Of a stretch of 64,000 nucleotides of DNA, positions 19,346-27,745 are shown piece by piece. The number at the start of each line of letters is the position of its first letter. Within the stretch, counting starts at the first letter, position 1. The notes beneath the pieces are model-generated. The model did no database searches. It was not told the origin of the DNA and saw nothing but the letters and a program-made list of their open reading frames with translations. The stretch is taken from contig NZ_BMSF01000005.1 of the NCBI RefSeq assembly GCF_014649015.1, forward strand, positions 1 to 64,000, in the 5' to 3' direction. The stretch is from Streptomyces narbonensis. Its GTDB lineage: Bacteria > Actinomycetota > Actinomycetes > Streptomycetales > Streptomycetaceae. The position numbers were made by a program, and so were the translations under genes.

Positions 19346-19441
19346 GCTCAGCCCCCGACTGGCGTCTCCGGTACGTTCCGTGCACGCAACGTACCGGACC
19401 GTCGGTGTCGATTCCGTGCGCGGACTGAGAGGATCGGAACC

Positions 19442-19951
19442 ATGACCGCCTCCCCGCCCACGGCCCCGTCGCCCGCCGCGCCCCTCGCCACCGACCGGCT
19501 GCTCCTTCGCGCCGTTCGCCGTGGTGACCTCGCGGCCGTGACCCGGCTGTGGACCGACCCGGAGGTACGACACCACCTCGGCGGCCCCGTCACCGAGCCC
19601 GTCATCCGCATCCGGCAGCGCCGGATCGTCGGGGCGCCCGGCTGCCACGCCGTGATCCGGATCGAGGACGACGTCCTCCTGGGGCTCGTCACGGTGGAAC
19701 CGGGCGCGCGGAACGGGGAGACGGAGGTGTCGTACCAGTTCCTGCCCGAGCACTGGGGCAAGGGCTACGCCCGGGAGGCCGTCGCCGCGGTCGTCTCACG
19801 GGTCCTGGAGGACGCGCCGAGCGTGGTCGCGCTCACCCAGGAGGCCAACCACCGCTCGCGCCGCCTCCTGGAGGCCGTCGGCCTGGAGCACGCGGAGTCC
19901 TTCGTGGAGTGGGACGCCCACCAGGTCCTGTACCGGCTGCGCCGGGGCTGA
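19442..19951 (+). CDS. GNAT-family acetyltransferase (RimJ/RimL-like)
   Basis: 169 residues starting at ATG 19442. The opening TDRLLLRAVRRGDLAAVTRLWTD is the typical RimJ/RimL start, and the acetyl-CoA binding region shows as YQFLPEHWGKGYAREAVAAVV, motif A (Q/R-x-x-G-x-G/A; here GKGYAREA). A later ALTQEANHRSRRLLEAVGL is motif B with the conserved N and S positions. It probably N-acetylates a protein terminus or small amine; the substrate cannot be inferred from the neighbours. Confidence 0.88.
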   Translation: MTASPPTAPSPAAPLATDRLLLRAVRRGDLAAVTRLWTDPEVRHHLGGPVTEPVIRIRQRRIVGAPGCHAVIRIEDDVLLGLVTVEPGARNGETEVSYQFLPEHWGKGYAREAVAAVVSRVLEDAPSVVALTQEANHRSRRLLEAVGLEHAESFVEWDAHQVLYRLRRG

Positions 19952-19968
19952 ACCGGCCGTCCCGGCCC

Positions 19969-20586
19969 TCAGCGGGTCCGCTCGCCCGCCGAGATCGCCG
20001 CCACGGCCTTGGTCAGCCGGGCAGCCCTCGTCTTCGCCGTACGCGCCTGCCACAGGCTCAGGATCACCAGGTAGCGGTCCGTCTTGCCGAGGGCTTCGAA
20101 GGCCGCGGCGGCCCGCGGGTCCGCCGCGAGCGCCTCCGCCAGGTCGTCCGGGACCGTCGCGTCCTTCTGGGAGGGGTACGCGGCCTCCCACCGCCCGTCC
20201 GCCCGGGCCGCCCGCACCTCGGCGAGGCCCGGCTCGCGCATCCGGCCCGCGGCGGTCAGCGCCTCGACCTGGCGCACGTTGACCTGGGACCAGAGGCTGC
20301 GCGGCCGGCGCGGGGTGATCTTCTGCAGGTACGTGCGCTCGTCGCGCGTGATGCGCTTGCCGGTGATCCAGCCGTAGACGAGCGTGCCGTCGAGGATCTC
20401 GTCCGCCGTCGGCGAGGGCAGGTCCGTTCCCTTCTTGGCGAGCAGCAGCCAGATGCCCGGCGTGTTCCCGTGGTGCTCTTCCAGCCAGGCTTCCATCTCC
20501 GCCCCGTCGCCGAACGCGATGACCGCGAGCCCCTCGACCGTGTCGACCGTCTCCACCGGAAAGCCCTTCCCCCGTACCACCGTCAC
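19969..20586 (-). CDS. YdeI/OmpD-associated family protein
   Basis: 205 residues. The sequence EMEAWLEEHHGNTPGIWLLLAKKG, then LVYGWITGKR and ITPRRPRSLWSQVN, is the diagnostic core of the YdeI/OmdA family (bacteriocin-protection, DUF1801/DUF1905-related). The ending KTDRYLVILSLWQARTAKTRAARLTKAV is the family C-terminal helix pair. Members are small cytoplasmic proteins linked to stress and antimicrobial peptide tolerance in other bacteria; the mechanism is unclear. Its start at 20586 is followed upstream by a heptanucleotide tandem array. Confidence 0.88.
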   Translation of the reverse strand: MTVVRGKGFPVETVDTVEGLAVIAFGDGAEMEAWLEEHHGNTPGIWLLLAKKGTDLPSPTADEILDGTLVYGWITGKRITRDERTYLQKITPRRPRSLWSQVNVRQVEALTAAGRMREPGLAEVRAARADGRWEAAYPSQKDATVPDDLAEALAADPRAAAAFEALGKTDRYLVILSLWQARTAKTRAARLTKAVAAISAGERTR

Positions 20587-20627
20587 GCCGACCGGTCGGC
20601 CGACGACGCTTCGTGAACAGAATAGGG

Positions 20628-20669
20628 AGATCAGAGATCAGAGATCAGAGATCAGAGATCAGAGATCAG
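20628..20669. repeat. Six perfect tandem copies of a 7-bp unit
   Basis: AGATCAG occurs six times head to tail, then decays through AGGGCAG, AGCGCAG and AGAGCGG to about 20690. It lies between the divergent YdeI-like and PfkB-like genes. Copy number would be expected to vary by slippage. GATC occurs once per unit. Confidence 0.97.
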
Positions 20670-20851
20670 AGGGCAGAGCGCAGAGAGCGGAGAGCGGCCG
20701 GAGGACGGCCGGAACGTGCACCTGACTCCGTATCCCCTTGCGGGCGGCCTCGTCCGGGGCGCGGCCGCCCCGCCCTGCCCTGCCGCGGCACGGAGCGACG
20801 TACGATCTCCGGATCGTCCACCAGGACACCCACGCCGAGGAGCTCTGCCCC

Positions 20852-21787
20852 ATGTCCATCCTGGTGATCGGCGAGTGCGTCGCCGACATCGTCCGCGCTC
20901 CCGCCGGGTCCGGCGTCGCCGACCGAGTCCACCCGGGCGGCAGCCCCGCCAACGTCGCCTACGGCCTCGCTCGCCTCGGCCGAGACGTCACCCTGCTCAC
21001 CCAGCTCGCCGACGACCCTTCCGGACAGCTCGTCGCGGACCACCTCAAGGGCGCGGGCGTACAAGTGGAGATCGGCGGCGTGCCCGCCCGCACCCCGTCG
21101 GCGGTCGTCGGCCTCGACGCCCGCGGCCAGGCCACGTACACCTTCGACATCGCCTGGACGCTGGAGGCGGAACCGGCCCGCTCCGCGCCCGCCCACGTCC
21201 ACATCGGTTCGATCGCGGCCGTCACCGCACCCGGCGCGGCGACCGTCCTCGCCGTGGCCGAGGCGCTCAGGGACCGCGCCACGGTCAGCTACGACCCGAA
21301 CGTGCGGCCCGCGCTGATGGGGGAGCACGACGAGGCGGTCGCGCGCGTCGAGCGCTGTGTCGCCCTCAGCGACCTGGTGAAGGCGAGCGACGAGGACCTC
21401 GCCTGGCTCTACCCGGGGGAGGACCCGCGGACGGTCGCGGCCCGCTGGCTCGCCCTCGGTCCCGCCGTCGTCCTGGTCACCCGGGGCGCCGAGGGCTCGC
21501 TCGCCCTCACCCCGCGGGAGACGGTCACCGCGGGCGCGCCCCGGGTCCCCGTCGTGGACACGGTCGGCGCCGGAGACTCCTTCATGTCCGCCGTCCTCGA
21601 CGCCCTCGCCGGACGCGAGCGGACGGCCCTCGGCGCGCTCGGCGCCGGGGACCTCGCGGAGCTGCTGAGAACGGCGGGCGCGGCGGCCGCCGTCACCGTC
21701 TCCCGGGCCGGCGCCAACCCGCCCGACCGGGTCGAACTGGACCAGGCCCGGGAGGAGTTCGCCCTCAGGTCCGGGCGTGCGTCGTGA
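20852..21787 (+). CDS. PfkB-family carbohydrate kinase
   Basis: 311 residues from ATG 20852 with GAGGAG upstream. PfkB signature 1 is visible as GGSPANVAYGLARLGRDV (about 30-47), and signature 2, DTVGAGDSFMSAVL, contains the catalytic base Asp and anion hole. The family phosphorylates sugars such as fructose, ribose or 2-keto-3-deoxygluconate using ATP. The sugar cannot be named: no transporter or pathway genes flank it. Its last 23 bases overlap the end of the convergent GNAT-AAA+ gene. Confidence 0.9.
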   Translation: MSILVIGECVADIVRAPAGSGVADRVHPGGSPANVAYGLARLGRDVTLLTQLADDPSGQLVADHLKGAGVQVEIGGVPARTPSAVVGLDARGQATYTFDIAWTLEAEPARSAPAHVHIGSIAAVTAPGAATVLAVAEALRDRATVSYDPNVRPALMGEHDEAVARVERCVALSDLVKASDEDLAWLYPGEDPRTVAARWLALGPAVVLVTRGAEGSLALTPRETVTAGAPRVPVVDTVGAGDSFMSAVLDALAGRERTALGALGAGDLAELLRTAGAAAAVTVSRAGANPPDRVELDQAREEFALRSGRAS

Positions 21788-23054
21788 TGTCCGAGGCGAA
21801 CTGCTCGACCATCTCCGGGGTGACCGTCGGCCGGCACTGCCCGATGGCCTCCAGGTAGTCCGCCGTGCTCGCGCCGGGAGCCGGGTCGTCCCCACTCCGG
21901 CCGCCGATCGCCACCAGGTCCCGCTCGAAGGAGGCCTGGGCGGCGATGCGGGCCGCGTGCTCGATGTCGGCCGGGGTGAACAGGTCGCTCGCCAGGACGA
22001 GTTCGTCGATGTCCACGTCCGTCCTGCCGTCCGTGTAGCGGGCCCAGATCGCCGCCCGCGCCACCTTGTCCGGCGTACCGATCGGGATGAGGTAGTCGAA
22101 GCGGCCCGGCCGCAGGAACGCCGGGTCGAGGGAGCGGATCGAGTTCGTGGCGCAGACGAGCAGCCGCTCGTCGCGCTCCCGGAACCCCGGTATCAGCTTG
22201 AGGAGTTCGTTGGTCACGCCGTGCATGCCGCCGGGCTGCGCGGGCTCCGAGCGGACCGGCGCGATCTCCTCGACCTCGTCGATGAAGACGAGGACCCGCT
22301 CCAGCTCGGCGATCCGCGCGAACGCGGACCGCAGGGCGGCGGCGAGGTTCCCCTCGTCCGCGAGGCGGGACGGCAGGATCTCCACGAACGGCCAGCCGAG
22401 CCGGGAGGCGATGCCCCGCGCGAACGTCGTCTTCCCCGTGCCGGGCGGGCCGAAGAGGCAGACCGCGCGCGGCGGCCGCACCCCGTGCCGGGTGGCCCGC
22501 TCCGGCTCGGCGAGCGGCAGGACGACCCGCCGCTCGATGAGGTCCTTCTCCCGCTCCATCCCGGCGACCTTCGCCCACAGGTCACCGGGGAGCAGCCGGC
22601 CGCCGAGGTCGTCGAGCAGCCCGGCGGCGGGCCCGTGCAGGGGCTCCACCTTCTCGAAGTACGCCACGGCGGGCTGGCGGGTGTACCCGGCGTTCAGCAG
22701 CCCCTCGCCGAGGAGCTCCTCCTCCGGCAGCACGTACGCGATCCGCCCGACCCGGGCCGCCACGAGCCGCCGCTCCAGCTCCACGAGCAGGGCGCTGGCC
22801 AGTCCGCGGCCGCGCCACGCCGAGGAGATCGCGACCCGCATGACCCAGGCCCGCTCCCCGGAGACACAGGCGAGCGCGGCGCCGATGGGCACGCCCTGGT
22901 GGACGGCGACCACGGCCGGCTGGCGTGAGGTGAGGGCCCCGATGCACTCGGCGAGCGAGAACACGGACTCCTGCCCGAGTTCCGCGGTGGTGTCGATCAG
23001 ATGGACGACGGCGGCGAGATCGCTCTCGCGATAGTCGTGGATGTGCCAGTTCAT
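21765..23054 (-). CDS. GNAT-AAA+ ATPase fusion protein
   Basis: 429 residues from ATG 23054. Residues 1-135 form an acetyltransferase fold (DYRESDLAAVVHLIDTTA start; the acetyl-CoA loop SSAWRGRGLASALLVELERRL; and a late GYTRQPAVAYFEKVEP). Residues 195-400 form an AAA+ module: Walker A FGPPGTGKTTFARGIASRL (about 201-219), Walker B VLVFIDEVEEIA (about 254-265), sensor/second region of homology ATNSIRSLDPAFLRPGRFD, the ending of FtsH/Cdc48-like ATPases. The pore-loop region is small and there is no protease domain. The fusion suggests ATP-driven remodelling coupled to acetylation or to ligand sensing; no substrate is known to me. Confidence 0.88.
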   Translation of the reverse strand: MNWHIHDYRESDLAAVVHLIDTTAELGQESVFSLAECIGALTSRQPAVVAVHQGVPIGAALACVSGERAWVMRVAISSAWRGRGLASALLVELERRLVAARVGRIAYVLPEEELLGEGLLNAGYTRQPAVAYFEKVEPLHGPAAGLLDDLGGRLLPGDLWAKVAGMEREKDLIERRVVLPLAEPERATRHGVRPPRAVCLFGPPGTGKTTFARGIASRLGWPFVEILPSRLADEGNLAAALRSAFARIAELERVLVFIDEVEEIAPVRSEPAQPGGMHGVTNELLKLIPGFRERDERLLVCATNSIRSLDPAFLRPGRFDYLIPIGTPDKVARAAIWARYTDGRTDVDIDELVLASDLFTPADIEHAARIAAQASFERDLVAIGGRSGDDPAPGASTADYLEAIGQCRPTVTPEMVEQFASDITTHART

Positions 23055-23200
23055 CGGTGGTACCGCCCCTCGTTGGTGCCGTTGCGGCGAGGCTAGGCGC
23101 GGCCGTGGACACCGGTCGTGCGCCACCGTGCACAAGCCGGTGCCGGCAAACGCTCCGTACCGGCTCTGTACGGCTCTGCACGGTTCCGGGCGGCGCGCGA

Positions 23201-23227
23201 TCCGGCTCATCCGGCTCATCCGGCTCA
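23201..23227. repeat. Three 9-bp tandem repeats
   Basis: TCCGGCTCA occurs three times exactly in the 287-base gap between the AAA+ fusion start and the SPW gene end; a looser 10-bp doublet (CGGCTCTGTA, CGGCTCTGCA) precedes it. An imperfect hairpin at about 23291-23319 may end SPW transcription. Confidence 0.9.
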
Positions 23228-23341
23228 TCAAGATCATTGAGCTCGTGCGCGGTTCTCCACGACGGAGGGGCGGGGGACGCACGACGAACGGCGACGTCTC
23301 CCACGTGGGGAGCCGCCGCCGTTCCGGGAGGGATCAGTACG

Positions 23342-23779
23342 TCACGTCCTTCTCTTGCTCATGAGCAGGCCGCCGGCCGTGAGGGCGAACAGGCAGACGC
23401 ACGCGCCGGTGATCACGTTGCTCAGGATCATGCCGGTGTCGGGGTTCCGCGTGACCACCCACGGGGCCGCGATCAGCCACGCGCCCAGCAGCAGTACGAC
23501 GAAGTTCAGGTCCTGCGACCGCTCGGGAGCCATCGACATGCACAGCCCGAGGGCCGCGATGGAGATGCCGACGATCAGGTTGCTGATGGCGAGTTCCGGG
23601 CGGGCGGCGGAGAAGTGAACCGTCCACGCGGAGATCGCGGCGTAGAGTCCGGCGAGGATCACGAGTTCCTCGACCGCCGCGACACCTCGGGTCTGGAGCA
23701 TGCGGGCGTAACGGTCCCGCATTTCCGACGCGTCGGGGTGTCCCGCGATATCACCGGGACGGTGAGAGACGTCGGCCAT
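23342..23779 (-). CDS. SPW-repeat integral membrane protein
   Basis: 145 residues with four predicted transmembrane helices. Two copies of the SPW-like unit are seen: AAISAWTVHFSA followed by ISNLIVGISIAALGL, and LIAAPWVVTRNPDTGMI followed by LSNVITGACVCLFAL, each ending in the N-x-x-x-G motif after the W. The cytoplasmic N-terminal 35 residues are charged. SPW proteins are common in actinomycetes; function is unknown. Upstream has a GGAGG-like site and an AT-rich region (about 23800-23900) likely to be its promoter. Confidence 0.88.
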   Translation of the reverse strand: MADVSHRPGDIAGHPDASEMRDRYARMLQTRGVAAVEELVILAGLYAAISAWTVHFSAARPELAISNLIVGISIAALGLCMSMAPERSQDLNFVVLLLGAWLIAAPWVVTRNPDTGMILSNVITGACVCLFALTAGGLLMSKRRT

Positions 23780-24009
23780 ACGACTCGCCTCCTTCTGGCG
23801 TCATGCACGTCTGACCGCTTGTGTGGCAATCATGCCGCGGCTCCATTGTGCTCTTATCTGTCCTTTATGTGTAGATCTGCCCCTTAAGGGATGCGTACAG
23901 AATTCGTGCCGCCGAACTGCCCGGAACCACCAAACGCGGGTGGGGCCGGGCAGCCCGGCGTAGCCTGGAAGTGGACTCGGGGCACGGCCTCTCACCGCCG
24001 GGAGAGATG

Positions 24010-24381
24010 ATGGCCGGCATCGTTCAGAAGAGCTTCGATTCAGCGGACGAGACCCGTCCCTTCGAGGACGGCAAGGGCAGGCTCGACCTGGTCAACGGCG
24101 AGCGCGGAGCGGTCGGCCGCGCCGTCTTCGAGCCGGGCTGGCAGTGGTCCAAGCACGTGAAGCCGATCGTCGGCACCGACAGCTGTATGGCGTCGCACGT
24201 CGGATACATCGTCAGCGGCCGGATGAAGGTCGTCATGGACGACGGCGAGACGGTGGAGTTCGGCGCCGGCGACTTCATGGAGGTCAAGCCCGGACACGAC
24301 GCCTGGGTGCTCGGCGACGAGCCCTGCATGGCCCTCGACTGGGTCGGCTTCGTCGACTACGCCCAACCGTCCGGCTCCTGA
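24010..24381 (+). CDS. Cupin-domain protein
   Basis: 123 residues. GGAGAG lies five bases before the ATG at 24010 (an ATG three bases earlier is too close). A single cupin barrel: FEPGWQWSKHVKPIVGTDSC carries the motif 1 position, MASHVGYIVSGRMKVVMDDGETVEFGAGDFMEVKPGHDAWVLGDEP the rest. Metal ligands are incomplete compared with the classic two-His, Glu, His set, so it may be a non-metal or ligand-binding cupin. No fused DNA-binding part. It lies close before the convergent dioxygenase gene (31 bases). Confidence 0.82.
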   Translation: MAGIVQKSFDSADETRPFEDGKGRLDLVNGERGAVGRAVFEPGWQWSKHVKPIVGTDSCMASHVGYIVSGRMKVVMDDGETVEFGAGDFMEVKPGHDAWVLGDEPCMALDWVGFVDYAQPSGS

Positions 24382-24412
24382 CGGACCATCGAATCTCGTC
24401 CCTGCTGCCGCC

Positions 24413-25375
24413 CTACAGGGTGGCGGCCTCCGCCGTCGACGCGCCGGAGGCGATGCCGAACGCCGGGTCCGGGACGGACTCGGGCGCGAGGAGGACCGAG
24501 GCGGCGCCGTCCACACCGACCGGCACGTCGCCGTCGATGGTCACGCGACGCAGCTTGCGCTCGTGGTCGTCGGAGTCGTCCACGCCGTAGTGCTGCGTGG
24601 CACGGTTGTCCCAGATCGCCACGTCGCCGACCTGCCACTGCCAGCGCACGGTGTTCTCCGGGCGCTCCACGTGCGCCTGGAAGAGGGCGAGCAGAGCGCG
24701 TGAGTCGGCGCCCGTGAGACCGCTGATCCGCTGCACGAAGTTGCCGAGGAGGAGGGTGCGCTCGCCGGTCTCCGGGTGCACCCGCACGACAGGGTGCTCG
24801 GTGAGGTACTTCGTCGAGGCGAAGACCTCGCGGAAGCGCGCGAGCTGCTCGGGCAGGACGCCCGGGCGCAGGGCCGCGTAGTCGTAGTCGTTGGAGTGCA
24901 CCGCGCGCAGGCTGTCGGCGAGGGCGCGCAGCGGCTCGGGGAGCCTGGCGTACGCGGTCGCCGTGTTGGCCCAGAGGGTGTTGCCGCCGTAGGGCGGGAT
25001 GGTCACCGCGCGCAGGATCGAGAAGGCGGGGTACGCCGGTACGAAGGTGACGTCGGTGTGCCACTGGTTGGCCCGAGCGCCGTGGTCCGAGTCGATCGGG
25101 AAGGAGTAACGGCCGTCGGCCGAGGGGACGGTGGGGTGGGCGACGGGGGTGCCGAGCAGCTTGCCGAAGGCCTCGTGGGCCGCCTCGTCCAGGTGGTCCT
25201 GGCCGCGGAAGAAGACGACCTTGTGCGCCAGGAGCGCGGCGCGGATCTCGGCGACGGTCCCGGCGGAGAGGTCACCGCCGAGGCGGACGCCCGAGATGAC
25301 GGCGCCGAGGCGGCCGCCGACCTTCTGGACGGTGACGGTGGTGCCGGGGGCGGCGGTGGCGGTGGCGGTCGACAT
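24413..25375 (-). CDS. TauD/AtsK-type alpha-ketoglutarate dioxygenase
   Basis: 320 residues. The iron ligands are visible as WHTDVTF (His106, Asp108) and QHYGV (His262), spacing 2 and about 154, almost the same as the alkylsulfatase AtsK of Pseudomonas putida and close to Tau[19 protein letters not shown] and the late RKLRRVT supply the 2-oxoglutarate-binding Arg. Such enzymes oxidise the carbon next to a sulfonate or sulfate ester and release sulfite or sulfate. It diverges from the ROK regulator and faces the sulfatase operon, so a role in sulfur scavenging is a strong inference; substrate (alkyl sulfate against taurine) is not decided. A low-complexity Thr/Ala N-terminus precedes the fold. 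Confidence 0.9.
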   Translation of the reverse strand: MSTATATAAPGTTVTVQKVGGRLGAVISGVRLGGDLSAGTVAEIRAALLAHKVVFFRGQDHLDEAAHEAFGKLLGTPVAHPTVPSADGRYSFPIDSDHGARANQWHTDVTFVPAYPAFSILRAVTIPPYGGNTLWANTATAYARLPEPLRALADSLRAVHSNDYDYAALRPGVLPEQLARFREVFASTKYLTEHPVVRVHPETGERTLLLGNFVQRISGLTGADSRALLALFQAHVERPENTVRWQWQVGDVAIWDNRATQHYGVDDSDDHERKLRRVTIDGDVPVGVDGAASVLLAPESVPDPAFGIASGASTAEAATL

Positions 25376-25929
25376 GGTGGTGGGTCCTTTCGGGGTGGTG
25401 CGAACGGCTCCGGGATTAATTCCGGAGCGGAAGCAATGACGTGAAGGCGAGGAACCGCCCTCCCCGCGAACGGGGCAACGGTGTGCCGGGAGCGGGGGAC
25501 AGCGGTGTGCCGCGAGCGGTGAACGGTGATGGCGTACGGAGACGGTGAGACGCGCGCCGCTGTACCGAGGCGGCGAGGTGTGCGCCGGGTACGGGTGAGG
25601 GCGGCGAGCCCGTCCCGCGAAGGGTCGCGAGGATCAGGCGCCGGAGCCGGCGGGACACGAGGAGGTCGCGAACATGTCCCGGAGCCTGGCAGCGGCCGTC
25701 GCGGGACGTCAAGCGGTGACCCGGGCCCCGAACGGCTCCCCGTGATGGTTGAATCGGCGCCTGCCCGCCGCCGGCCTCCTCGCTCTCCGTACCCCGCCAC
25801 GACACTGCTGACCTGCGGCGACGCGTCGAATCCAGGCGAGGTCGGCGCGGCCGGTCGAGGCCGCGACGGGCCCGGTGCCGAAGGCCCCGGAAGTTCACGC
25901 CGCCGCAACAGTCACGCAGAGAGGCACCC
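25376..25929. promoter_or_regulatory. Divergent control region of the sulfur locus
   Basis: A 554-base gap between the dioxygenase and ROK genes, unusually long for this genome. I see no convincing gene. The segment nearest the dioxygenase (25390-25560) is less GC-rich and should contain its promoter. I searched both strands for a second cysteine leader and did not find one. No strong palindrome or terminator was seen. Confidence 0.45.
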
Positions 25930-27156
25930 ATGACGACCACCTCCCACGGTTCCCGGATGGCGGGCGACGGCCGCCGCGAGGCCAACGCCGCCACCGTGCT
26001 GCGGACCGTCCTCGACCACGGTCCGGTCGCCCGTGGCGCCGTCGCCCGGCTTTCCGGCCTCAGCCCCGCCGCCGTCTCGCGCCAGGCCACCGACCTCACC
26101 CGCCTCGGCCTCCTGCGCGAACTGCCGGAACTGGCCGGCGGCGGGGGAGTGGGACGACCGCAGATCCCCGTCGACCTGCACATCGGTGCCACCGGCGGTC
26201 CGGTCGTCGGCGGCGTCCACCTCGGCGTCCCGAGTTCGACCCTCGGCCTGGTCGACCTGCGCGGCCGGGTGCTGGCCCGGCGCACCCACCCGCACGACGG
26301 CATCGCGCCGGACGCCCTGCCCGCCTCCGTCGCCCGCGCGCTGCGCGGCTTCCTCGACGAACACGCCCAGGGGCGCCCACTGCTCGGGGTCGGTGCCGCC
26401 GTCGGCGGCTGGGTGGACCCGGCGGAGGGGACCGTCGTCCGTCACGACGCCTTCGGCTGGCGCCGCCGCCCACTGGCCGCGGAGCTGGCCAGGGGCCTCG
26501 GCGGGCACACCGTGCGGCTCGACAACCACGCACGCTCCATCGCTCAGTCGGAGATCCTCTTCGGGCGGCCCGCGGCCAGGCGCAGCCTCGTCCACCTCTT
26601 CGTCGGCAACGTCGTCGACGCGGCCGTCGGGCTCGCCGGGACGGTGCACCAGGGCCCCGAAGCCGCGGCCGGCGATGTGGCGCACCTGCCCGTACCGGAC
26701 TCCACCGTCCCCTGCCCGTGCGGGCGTTCGGGCTGCCTGGAGGCGACCGCCTCGAACACCGCGCTCGGTCTCACCGCCGTGCGGCGCGGGATCGTGCCCG
26801 AGCCCGACGCGTTCCTCGTCGTGGACGCGGCGGCGGCGGGGGACCGGCGCGCCGACCGGCTGCTGCGGGAGCGGGCGCGCGCGGTGGGCCGTGCCGTCGC
26901 GCTGCTCCTCGACGTCCTGAACCCCGATCTGGTCGTCGTGACCGAGCACGCCAGCGTCCTCGAACCGGCCTACCTGGAGGAGATCCGTGGGGCGGCGATC
27001 GACCTCTCGCACGTCTGCGACGACCCTGAACGCATTGTCAGTCCACATGCCGGACCGGCCACACTTCCTGTCGCGGCGGGCACCGTCCTGTTGAACTCCC
27101 TGCTCAGGGCACCTCTTCAGGTGGCCGAAGAGCTCTTCTCCGGGAGGGGGGAGTAG
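25930..27156 (+). CDS. ROK-family transcriptional regulator
   Basis: 408 residues. The first 75 form a winged helix (VLRTVLDHGPVARGAVARLSGLSPAAVSRQATDLTRLGLLREL). The rest is the ROK sugar-kinase-like fold with VGGVHLGVPSSTLGLVDLRGRVL and, near residue 260, the zinc site CPCGRSGCLEA, which has the CXCGXXGCXE signature. ROK regulators normally sense sugars or sugar phosphates; the ligand could therefore be a sulfated sugar or a desulfated product. The gene is divergent from the dioxygenase and directly upstream of the leader peptide, so it probably controls both arms. The usual kinase Asp is not conserved in an obvious way, consistent with a repressor. Confidence 0.87.
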   Translation: MTTTSHGSRMAGDGRREANAATVLRTVLDHGPVARGAVARLSGLSPAAVSRQATDLTRLGLLRELPELAGGGGVGRPQIPVDLHIGATGGPVVGGVHLGVPSSTLGLVDLRGRVLARRTHPHDGIAPDALPASVARALRGFLDEHAQGRPLLGVGAAVGGWVDPAEGTVVRHDAFGWRRRPLAAELARGLGGHTVRLDNHARSIAQSEILFGRPAARRSLVHLFVGNVVDAAVGLAGTVHQGPEAAAGDVAHLPVPDSTVPCPCGRSGCLEATASNTALGLTAVRRGIVPEPDAFLVVDAAAAGDRRADRLLRERARAVGRAVALLLDVLNPDLVVVTEHASVLEPAYLEEIRGAAIDLSHVCDDPERIVSPHAGPATLPVAAGTVLLNSLLRAPLQVAEELFSGRGE

Positions 27157-27187
27157 GGGCGTCGTCCCAGAGTGTGGACAGGGCCGG

Positions 27188-27217
27188 TTGACCGCCTCGC
27201 TGAGCCGCTGTCATATT
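27188..27217 (+). promoter_or_regulatory. Promoter of the leader peptide and sulfatase operon
   Basis: TTGACC (27188-27193) and CATATT (27212-27217) are 18 bases apart, a good housekeeping-type match for Streptomyces and a rare A/T-rich patch here. A start near 27224 would leave about a dozen bases before the leader ATG at 27236. Confidence 0.65.
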
Positions 27218-27235
27218 GCTCCCGTGAATCCGGAC

Positions 27236-27307
27236 ATGCGCCTCATCTCCCGCAGGCACGTCGACCTCTGTCGACAGGCCAGCGCGGTCTGTGCCGTCCG
27301 CGTCTGA
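27236..27307 (+). CDS. Cysteine-containing leader peptide of the sulfur operon
   Basis: A 23-codon frame too short for automatic gene finding. It starts MRLISRRHVDLCRQ and continues with a second cysteine at residue 19, ending in VRV and TGA. The core R-R-H-V-D-L-C-R followed some residues later by another Cys is the recurrent pattern of small actinobacterial leader peptides placed before cysteine and sulfur genes. Translation stalling at Cys codons (TGT at residues 12 and 19) when cysteine is low is the expected switch; cysteine-rich upstream peptides have been shown to attenuate sulfur operons in Mycobacterium smegmatis. No Shine-Dalgarno is obvious and the untranslated leader is short. The next gene is 438 bases further, leaving room for an attenuator. 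Confidence 0.85.
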   Translation: MRLISRRHVDLCRQASAVCAVRV

Positions 27308-27550
27308 ACCTCGCGTTCCCGTCCTCGCGTCCCGAACTCTCGCGTTCTGAGGTTTCGCGTCCGGGGCTTCGCGTCCGGGCCGCCGCGCCGAGCCTTCGCG
27401 TTGAGCCGTCCGTCCTGTCGGTTCCTCTGATGCCGTCACCGCGGCGCTGAACATCTCCCGGCCGCACTGACCTTCCGGCGTTCCCGGCCGTCGGCCGGCC
27501 GCCTCGCCGTACCCGCGTCGTTCCCGCGCCGCCCGACGTCGCGCCGCGCC

Positions 27551-27630
27551 GCCGTATCGCCGTATCGCCGTATCGCCGTACCTCCGTATCGATGTATCGC
27601 TGTACCTCCGCACCGCCGTATCGCCGTACC
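27551..27630. repeat. Ten 8-bp tandem units in the operon leader
   Basis: Ten consecutive 8-bp units based on GCCGTATC, three perfect at the start, the others one to three changes away but all in register. It lies between the leader peptide and the binding-protein gene (a 438-base gap, 27308-27745). The same gap has a short hairpin, CCGGCC GTC GGCCGG at 27484-27498, and direct TTCGCGTCCGGG repeats at about 27355-27390. A clear terminator before the array was not found. Confidence 0.9.
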
Positions 27631-27745
27631 CCTCCCCGAACCGCGCGTTCCGCGTATCCCGCACGCCCGGTGCGGCCATTTCTCCCGCAGCGGAAGGAAC
27701 GGCCGCGCCCCGCGCGCCTCCGACTTCTTTCACAGGCAGGCAACG

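Noticed and set aside
20628..20690. Short direct repeats as a CRISPR array
   Set aside because: The units are 7 bp and contiguous without spacers, and no cas genes are nearby. The same applies to the other tandem arrays.
25376..25929. A second cysteine leader peptide in front of the dioxygenase
   Set aside because: I read both strands for a short Cys-containing frame with the R-H-V-D-L-C pattern and found none.
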